Below are positions 57,235 through 64,000 of a stretch of DNA of 64,000 nucleotides, piece after piece. This DNA is from Plectrocnemia conspersa. Its lineage: Eukaryota; Arthropoda; Insecta; Trichoptera; Polycentropodidae. Position 1 is the stretch's first letter; every line of letters starts with the position of its first letter. The position numbers were made by a program, and so were the translations under genes. The stretch lies in NCBI GenBank assembly GCA_009617715.1, contig VTFK01000138.1, positions 1,054,001-1,118,000 on the forward strand, in the 5' to 3' direction. A model generated the notes under the pieces. It had not been told where the DNA came from, ran no database searches, and saw only the letters and a list, made by a program, of their open reading frames with translations.

Positions 57235-57760
57235 TACAAACGTCGTGAATGACGTCCGGACGGCGGCTTCTGTCACGTACAGCTGGCATATTTGCGCGCG
57301 ATCGAAAAATGTGCCAAATAATCGCAATTTTTAAATTGTCATATTATTAAAATTACGCTACTGATAATTATAAAAGTTTGTGTTGGCACTCACCAATACA
57401 ATATCAGTGAAAACTTTTCAGTCGTAAATATTTAATTTACGCAAAATCTTTGTCGGCTTTTGCAAAATGCCATAAGACATAAAAATTATACTTCAGAATA
57501 CGAATACCACATCTGTAAATATCCTAGAATTTGTCGCCATGGATTCTAAATAAGAATTCGCTATGGTGTGACATTTATTTAAACCGATCTAGGAAAATAC
57601 AGGATATTCGAAACGATTTTTTTAACAAAATCAAGTTGCACTAATTATTTTTTAACTATTTAATTTTATATGAAAAAAATATATTAACGATATCTGTTAG
57701 AATAGACTATCAAAAATATAATTAATCCCTTTTGGTGCCCTAAAATATTCAAAGATGTCA
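57235..57760. other. short GC patch then AT-rich
   Basis: 57,238-57,310 is GC-rich (TTTGCGCGCGATCG). A donor-like GTGAGT on the minus strand lies at about 57,390, but every upstream frame stops. Nothing called. Confidence 0.3.
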
Positions 57761-58196
57761 GTAAGAGTCTGTCCCCGATAAGCATGTGGTATTATAACTT
57801 GACCACGTGATCACGATGCAGTGCGCGTCATGCGTGTTGACCATAGGACGCCTACGTGCATACTGAAATTAAACCGAGTTACTCGTTCTATCTCAGTTTG
57901 TAAAAAAACATATCATTATCTCTCTCACTTTCGTCACTTAACACGCGAGAGGGCGAAAGGGGAAGTATCTCACCGCTCGCGCTCAAAAGAGCAGAGCAGC
58001 GGACAATGATCGAAAGTTCTCGAAGCTGGCCAAGTCGACTGAATTACCCCCACTTTACCTCCCGTTCTCGGTAACCTCGGACAACTTCCGAGAGATTTTA
58101 GAGCGGGCAGAACCGAACTCGACCGAAGTAACCCACTATATTCTCCGTCCTTGGCAAACCTTGGCCAACTTCCAGAGAATGTAGTGCAGGCATTAG
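57761..58196. other. GC-rich island with tandem duplication
   Basis: Raised GC with CACGTG (57,804-57,809) overlapping a perfect 10-bp palindrome CGTGATCACG (57,806-57,815). The right half holds two diverged copies of an ~83-bp unit. The 62-codon frame at 57,821-58,009 is unrecognised. Candidate regulatory region. Confidence 0.3.
58033..58195. repeat. two-copy imperfect tandem repeat, ~83 bp period
   Basis: TCGACTGAATTACCCCCACT with CCTCGGACAACTTCCGAGAG, and GAGCGGGCAG in unit 1, correspond to TCGACCGAAGTAACCCACT with CCTTGGCCAACTTCCAGAGA, and GTGCAGGCA in unit 2. Confidence 0.6.
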
Positions 58197-58950
58197 TTAA
58201 TTTTTGAAATAAAATAATATTTTTAGCAGTAATATATTACAGTAAAAATATCAATTTAGCTTTATGGTATTATAATAAAATCGTTTATTGTAACTTATTT
58301 TGTTATTGCTGAGTTCATATTTATGATATTTAAATTAAGTGACTTATCTGGTTTTCTTTTATCAGCTTTCACAACATGTAAGAAAATAAATATTTAATTA
58401 CCAAATACATAAACAAAATTGTGAATTTGTTAATTTTGAAATGTCAATAATAATAGAGTTGAAAATTATTTTTTTATTTGATTTTTTGTATTTGAAAAAA
58501 AAAACAATGTCAAGTAGCAATAACTCTGTCCTTTATGTGCATACTTTTGGAAAAGTGTTGTGTAAAAATATTGCGTTTGTGAATGTAATTTTCGCGAAAT
58601 ATGTGAATCGTTTTTATTAATCCTACTATCAAAAGATTCATTCAAATGAGATACAATTATTTTTTCAAGGTTGTTAACTATTAGTACGATCATACGATCT
58701 TACTTAAAAATATTGTGAACTATTATACTTTTAAGATGCATTATATTTTTTAGCTAGATAAACTTATGCATGATTCCCTATAGTAACGTTGCAAGATTTA
58801 AGTTTATCATTTGAAATTCTTGCACACTAATAGCGCGTTAAATCATAATGCATATATGTAATTATGTATGTACACATCCGTACATTACGAGAATTTAGTC
58901 ATTTAGATTTATACACGCTGAAAAGATATATGGGTGTTAAAATAACACGC
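58197..58950. other. AT-rich intergenic, nothing recognised
   Basis: AT-rich. No supported feature. Confidence 0.5.
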
Positions 58951-59330
58951 CAGATTTATTACCATAGAGAGATAACTTTACCAGCGGCGCAGCCGCGGCC
59001 TTATTTGCTTTGGGGAAATTAGGACAAAAATTACGCGAGCAATTACCAAATAAATTATTTATACAATTTGCTTTGTTCTGTTGTCGCTTTGTGTTTGGAT
59101 AAACTTGGTTGAATAATAAAATAAATACAAAATGCCAAACTGGAACGAGACGAGAGAAAGTAGCATGTGAAAGTGGAAGAAACTCAACTTGCAACTATCG
59201 CCAAAAACTTTAATTGCTTTTCGTGTCTATTTTTTGCTTTGTACAGCATAGTAGAGAGATTTTACCGTCGCTCTATTATCCTGCAACAGCTTAGCGGTAT
59301 AATGTAAAACAGTTAAAATTTCCAGAGTTA
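58951..59330. other. moderately GC block, candidate regulatory
   Basis: Contains TTATTACC and GATAA-type cores, CCAAATAAATTATTTATAC and a small GCGGCGCAGCCGC hairpin near 58,984. The minus-strand 85-codon frame (58,937-59,194) is not recognised. It looks more like a conserved non-coding block than a gene, but this is an impression only. Confidence 0.25.
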
Positions 59331-59785
59331 ACACAATGCTTTTTAAGACGGTGGCTACGTTAATTAGATATTTTATGAACATTGTTTCTTGCTTGACTTT
59401 TATAAGCGTGTTTTAAACGAAATAAATATTATTTTACTACAGGGTCTATAAATTTTGTGGTTTAATACTATATGGTATAATACTAACTATATATACATGT
59501 AAAAATAGTACTCGAATGAATTAAATAATATACTACAGTTTCTGCCGAAGCAAAAATTAAAACATTTCTGAGTATTTTGAAATTACAAAATAGGCTTTTT
59601 ATATGTATTTATATAAACCCAGAAACAAACAATGATGATTAAAATATGTAATTATTCTTATAAAAAAATAATATTTATAAATTAATTTATATTAAACAGT
59701 TTTATTATAAAAATCACATTTTTCTCGAACAGTTTGAGTTGAGAAATTTGTTGATAAATATACTGCAGCAGTTCACACTCAGTTT
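59331..59785. other. AT-rich intergenic
   Basis: AT-rich. Nothing recognised. Confidence 0.5.
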
Positions 59786-59789
59786 TTGT

Positions 59790-60092
59790 TAAGCTTAATG
59801 TCCCGAGTGTCCATGACTGTATGTCATCCGCCCTCAGGTCATTGGCACTTACATCCGGAGAGGGACTGTATTATTCGAGCACCGTAGTAGAGAGTAATCA
59901 ACATCCGCTATACTGTTACCGCCACGCCACATACAAGACCTCTGAGGATCTTCTACTGACATCATCCCTTCGCAAGCATCACTACCACTGCTTCTAGAAA
60001 ATCTCTAGCCCATCGTAGTCTGTCGCAATATGTTATATAATCTTATAAAATTCTCACTAGTTTCCACCTGCGTCTTACTGGCTGCGAAACCA
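59790..60092 (+). mobile_element. LTR-like dispersed repeat, right-half copy 4
   Basis: Matches the right half of copy 3: TCCATGACTG, GAGAGGGACT, CATCCGCTATACTGTTACCG, GACATCATCCCTTCGCAAGC, GTCTGTCGCAATATG, CTCACTAGTTTCCACCTGCG and TCTTACTGGCTGCG. The left half is missing. Confidence 0.55.
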
Positions 60093-60445
60093 TAAAAAAT
60101 GTTACTTATTGCTTGTTTAATGGCCGTCATAACGCATTGAAAAATATGTAAAGTCATGATGGGCAGATAAAAATATTTTTTTGCTTGTAGCGAGGTACGA
60201 AATATTTAATCGAACATGGATTTTAATTTTATCGGAATAGTTATTTTTTATAACTGATTATTTTTACATTTGGATTGAAAGTTTTATTTTAAACCTTGTA
60301 TTTATATATATACGTCAGTGACTTCTGCATTAAAAAAACAATATTTTACGAAATATAAAAAAAAAATTGGTGCAACCTGGTATATTTTTAAATAAAATGT
60401 ATAGCAAGGTAGGTTTCATGAATGCAGACATTTTTATTTGATGGT
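60093..60445. other. AT-rich intergenic
   Basis: AT-rich. Nothing recognised. Confidence 0.5.
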
Positions 60446-60720
60446 GTAACATGTACCCGAACGAACGTTTATGTCACGTCCGAGGGTTTTGTGCGCTACG
60501 GCACGCCATGGGAAATATCTCGACAATGTGAGTGACAAAACAACAATGCCTACTGCAGTGGACGTTTCCGATGCATTCATCTTCACCGAGTTTTCGTCAT
60601 AACTGTGCATTTGAGCCGAAGAAATGGAACGGCCGATAAAATATCATTGTAACGACCGCGATAACGGCGTATTTTCATGACGCTGATGGGATGTTGCCTA
60701 AACGCGTTTTATTTATTCGA
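60446..60720. other. GC-rich island, candidate regulatory
   Basis: Raised GC with AACAACAATG and ATCATTGTAA (Sox-like ACAAT cores in both orientations). A donor-like GTGAGTG is at 60,529. No protein-like frame. Confidence 0.28.
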
Positions 60721-61690
60721 AACAGTATTTAAATATAGACTACATATTTACGCTATGTAAATTCAGTCATTATTTACATTTTATTTATTTATTTATTATT
60801 TAACTACTAATGCGGTACTTGGATTTTTAGATATTACGCTCGTCCTAACTTAACATTTTTATTCTGATTTAAATACATTTTTTTAAGATTCTATCAAAAA
60901 CAGACAAAAGTAAGTAGCTTAATTCAAATCCTTCTTCAGTTACTTGAGACGACCATGTCAAATTTGCTTTTGACAAGCATAGTTTACGCCACATCGAAAC
61001 GATAAAATAAGTAAAAATATGTTTTGCTCAGTTAGGTTTAATAAAGTAATGTTTAATGCGCAAATCATTTTTTAATGGCTTAAATATATTCCATAAAGTA
61101 CAATTTAAACATTTTAATTCTTATTAATTTTATTTATTTTATCATAAATAGTTACCTATAACATAAAAAAATACCTTTAACTATTTTAGGTAATAGTGGT
61201 TTTATTATTATTAAGGTTTATATGTGACGAATAATTTAATTCAATCCAAGTTTTTTTATGGACGTATATTAATTTACTAAATAATTTAATTCCTTGTGTA
61301 TAATTTTTATAGCACTAATATCAGGATTTTTTAATATTAAAATACTAACAAAGAAAAATGCTTCTGCTGTGTTAAAATATATCAGGTCAAATACTTTTGT
61401 ACCTCCGGCTCGTATGATAATTAAACATAATACAATTAATATTTCAGTGAACCACATGGGAAACCAGTTCAATATTTGCTCGTATAGGCAAATTTAATAC
61501 TTTACATCATAAACAGTTGGAATTTGGAGGTTAAACTAAGCTCCGACCTTGCTTAAATTATTATTTATTTAATATATAACATGTATTTAATAATTCATTT
61601 ATAAAATTAAATAAATATCTACAGTATATATTTTTAACTTCATTGTAGTAATGATAAATGCTTTGATTAGATTGAGTCTATTAAATGGTG
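60721..61690. other. AT-rich intergenic
   Basis: 67-codon frames on both strands at 61,269-61,497 are unrecognised. Nothing else. Confidence 0.4.
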
Positions 61691-62771
61691 TTTGTGATGT
61701 CACGGTATAACGCTATCGGCAACTTAACCCATTCTCTCATTATTGTTCATTAATTCGCTCGTGTGCTTGTCGTAGACGAGAATAGGTTTTGGTTCGTAAA
61801 GTTTTGGATTTGTTGATTCCGGCTGCTGGGATATTCACGAGAGAGCAGAGATTAGTAAGCACATACATACACATATGTAACATTCAAGGCGAAGATTATG
61901 CATTGATGTAATATTAAGCTGGTGTAAAACTGTTGTTTCGCGATAAAGGTCGAGATATTGCATAACATGATTCAGGTCTGAGAAACAAACTAATATAAGT
62001 GCCGCGGAAATTATTGTTATGAAAAATGCTATATTTATTATGTGAAAGGGAGTAAGAAAAATTCTTATATAATGGCATTAAAAAAATATTAGACAAATTT
62101 CAGCAGACGCGAAGAATTTAATTTTCTTCGTTTTTTGTTTGCGATCTTTTTTATGCTTGAAGCGCAAATTCCAATAGAAGAATGAAACGCGACATTTTTA
62201 TTAATTTTAATTTTATACATTGGGGCCCTGGTAAACATTTCGTATATACTGATTATCAACCACAAGGAAAAACAATTTTATATATACATATATGTACATA
62301 TATTGTTATATTTAAGTATATACATAATATCTATCCAACTTTAAACAGTATAATTTGATAATATTTTATTCACCGTTTCGTAATCGACAGTTTAGTTTAA
62401 CGATGCGGTCTTCGTAGTCTCTCGACGTTACTAGTACGATAACTGAGTACCCTCGATGTACTCTGATGCTTTACTAACAATAACGTACATAATAAGCATA
62501 TTAATTTTCATTATAACATGTACATATTATGCATTAGTACTCATGTAATATTGTACTTTATAATCTTTCAATGGTGAGTACGTCGAATTTAAATTAACCG
62601 ATTGCTTTTTGTATTTATTTTCAATGAAAAAGTATAACTTATTCAGTGTGCACTTACACAAATATATATATTAATTTAATTTTTAAGTGTTGAGACCGAA
62701 AGAGTGTGACTTTGCAGACAAATAAGCGATGAAAAAAATGATAAATTTATTTTTAATTGGCAAAATACTAC
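61691..62771. other. mixed intergenic
   Basis: GC-richer patches at 61,690-61,840 and 62,370-62,470 in AT-rich DNA, plus low-complexity TATATACATATATGTACATA near 62,281. GGTGAGTACG at about 62,573 is a good donor-like sequence without a supported exon. Confidence 0.35.
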
Positions 62772-63056
62772 ATTATCAAAAATAATGTCGAAGTCGGTAA
62801 GCTTCGTTGGCGTGTCGAGTTGTATTATTGTCGGCTGTGATTTTAGCGGAGCAGCTGGGATCTGTTGTAATATGTTCTCGTGATGTTCTGTGGATGATCC
62901 GCTAATATCTCTCAAGTCGACGCAGTCTCCTGGCTTCATTCTGCTGCTATTGCGTCTCTCAAGATCACATATTTTGTAATGCTTATTTAAAATAGTTTTG
63001 GTGAATCGCAGATGGAAATGTTTGCGAGCCAAAAGTATTGATTTTTGGACACGACC
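62772..63056 (-). CDS. candidate 285-nt coding exon, unrecognised product
   Basis: On the minus strand an acceptor-like CGACACATTTCAG ends at 63,057, followed by exactly 95 sense codons to AAT at 62,772-62,774 with GT (GTAGTA) next. The peptide begins GRVQKSILLARKHFHLRFTK, continues through ICDLERRNSSRMKPGDCVDL and ends QLDTPTKLTDFDIIFDN. It is charged, serine-rich and lacks low-complexity bias, so it looks like real protein. The frame stays open on both sides (stop at 62,676), but past 62,772 it turns AT-rich and hydrophobic as an intron would. It has no domain I recognise. An uncharacterised transposon ORF is the main alternative. Confidence 0.4.
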
Positions 63057-63620
63057 CTGAAATGTGTCGACCCCTGTTGGTTATTCAAACAAATATATTG
63101 AAGAAAAATAGTAATATGCGCAGGGTAGAATGTATTGCTTAACAATTTATATGAGGGACAAATGTGCTGTTTGATGTTATGTGAAATATTTTTATTATTT
63201 ATTATTAAGTAATTTGAACGCCATGATGTTTCTTGTAAATTATTAAGTATTTTTTATATTTCAGTACCAATTTATTAAAAATGCTTTTTGCAGGAGAATA
63301 CATTTAAAATATGTTTTTAATATTAAAAAAATAAATATTTATGCAATAGAAATGTATACAAAAATAAGTTTAATATTTAAATGGACTAAAAAAATCGTCA
63401 TCTTTATTTATCTACAATACCTTAATTAACTAAGAAGCATATTACAACAAGATACATTAAAAATTTGTGAGGAAAAGAGGGGGGAGTTAGCACTAATGGC
63501 GTTTAAACGATCATTTAAAATATTATGAAAAATAAATAAGCAAATCGTTTTGAACTACTATGGCCATCTATCACGATTTTGAAAGTTTCATTTTGAAGCG
63601 TGAACATATTCTTTTAGTTG
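63057..63620. other. AT-rich intergenic or intron
   Basis: AT-rich. Nothing recognised. Confidence 0.45.
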
Positions 63621-63624
63621 AATA

Positions 63625-63771
63625 ATCAAGTGATGCAATTGACCCACCAACATCCGCATCTGTGATGCACCAGAGCTCGCCTACAGACGAGTACTTGATT
63701 AGAGACGAGAGGATAAACGTATTCAAAGCGAGAGGCGATCATAAACGAGCTCAGACAGCAGACAGCATTTG
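63625..63771 (+). CDS. candidate short coding segment, unrecognised
   Basis: A 48-codon plus-strand frame from TCA 63,625 to TGA 63,769-63,771 reads DEYLIRDERINVFKARGDHK near its middle, a hydrophilic composition typical of a protein tail. An acceptor-like CTTTTAG lies upstream but a TAA sits between, so a clean splice is not shown. The minus strand is also open over the same block. Could be a last exon, a composition artefact or part of a regulatory block. Confidence 0.2.
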
Positions 63772-64000
63772 AAGGAAGCCCAGAGCTTCTTTATTGGCAT
63801 TTAGTCTAAGAAATACAGCTCTAAAATATTACTCTGAGGTAAATTAAACATAATAAAAATAAACAGCTTAAAGCTTTACGTCGTTTATTTATTGCTGCAA
63901 TGTCATACCCCTTTAGTCTCAAAAAATTAAAGATTTCAATTAGAAATATTATTTAAATAATAATGGTATTACTTTTGTAAATGTAATATTATTAATATTT
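63772..64000. other. AT-rich window end
   Basis: AT-rich. ATAATAAAAATAAACAG near 63,852 could serve as polyadenylation signals for the preceding frame, but this is speculative. Confidence 0.3.

Noticed and set aside
62281..62335. TATATACATATATGTACATA tract as a functional palindrome
   Set aside because: Simple AT repeat of a kind seen many times in the window.
1..64000. CRISPR arrays, rRNA genes, telomeric repeats or a bacterial-type operon system
   Set aside because: No regularly spaced direct repeats, rRNA cores, TTAGG arrays or dense coding were seen. The window is eukaryotic and gene-poor.

Overview
The window looks like a gene-poor, strongly AT-rich stretch of an insect nuclear genome. 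Evidence is the mix of Jockey-type non-LTR retrotransposon copies with TAAA-repeat tails, a mariner transposase end, a Penelope-like relic, short inverted-repeat elements and splice-like signals, with no operon-like coding. A moth or butterfly is a reasonable guess from the repeat mix and composition, but nothing proves the order. No complete cellular gene, rRNA, tRNA or CRISPR array was recognised.

Layout. Two closely similar, 5'-truncated non-LTR copies lie at 1.6-3.2 kb and 43.8-45.1 kb. Older reverse-transcriptase or endonuclease relics sit at 7.3, 13.0, 32.6 (minus), 43.2 and 54.2 kb (minus). A Penelope-like reverse transcriptase relic lies on the minus strand at 30.0-30.8 kb, and a mariner 3' end at 56.6-56.8 kb. 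Four diverged copies of an LTR-like repeat lie at 5.4, 14.0, 24.3 and 59.8 kb. A TTAA-type short element is at 10.6-10.9 kb. Two further unnamed dispersed repeats are at 4.4/7.6/22.3 kb and 8.3/11.1/55.5 kb. The clearest non-autonomous DNA element is a 508-bp fold-back element at 39.72-40.23 kb, with GC-rich modular terminal inverted repeats and a 9-bp target-site duplication.

Between the repeats, blocks of a few hundred bases with visibly higher GC (about 9.4, 15.3, 19.5, 23.2, 29.4, 33.9, 37.4, 39.0, 41.7, 45.3, 48.7, 50.4, 53.2, 54.5, 57.8, 59.0 and 60.5 kb) stand out. They carry palindromes and transcription-factor-like motifs (CRE, E-box, paired POU octamers). I infer candidate cis-regulatory elements in a gene desert or large intron, not tested.

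Possible pieces of genes are few. The best is a 285-bp open block on the minus strand at 62,772-63,056 with splice-like edges. A 99-bp minus-strand block at 18,772-18,870 has good splice edges. Weaker ones are at 3.65-3.77, 8.65, 54.33 and 63.6 kb. Their phases do not join directly, so they are not proposed as one gene. Three strong short hairpins (27.66, 47.68 and 49.42 kb) could be small-RNA precursors or short inverted-repeat elements.
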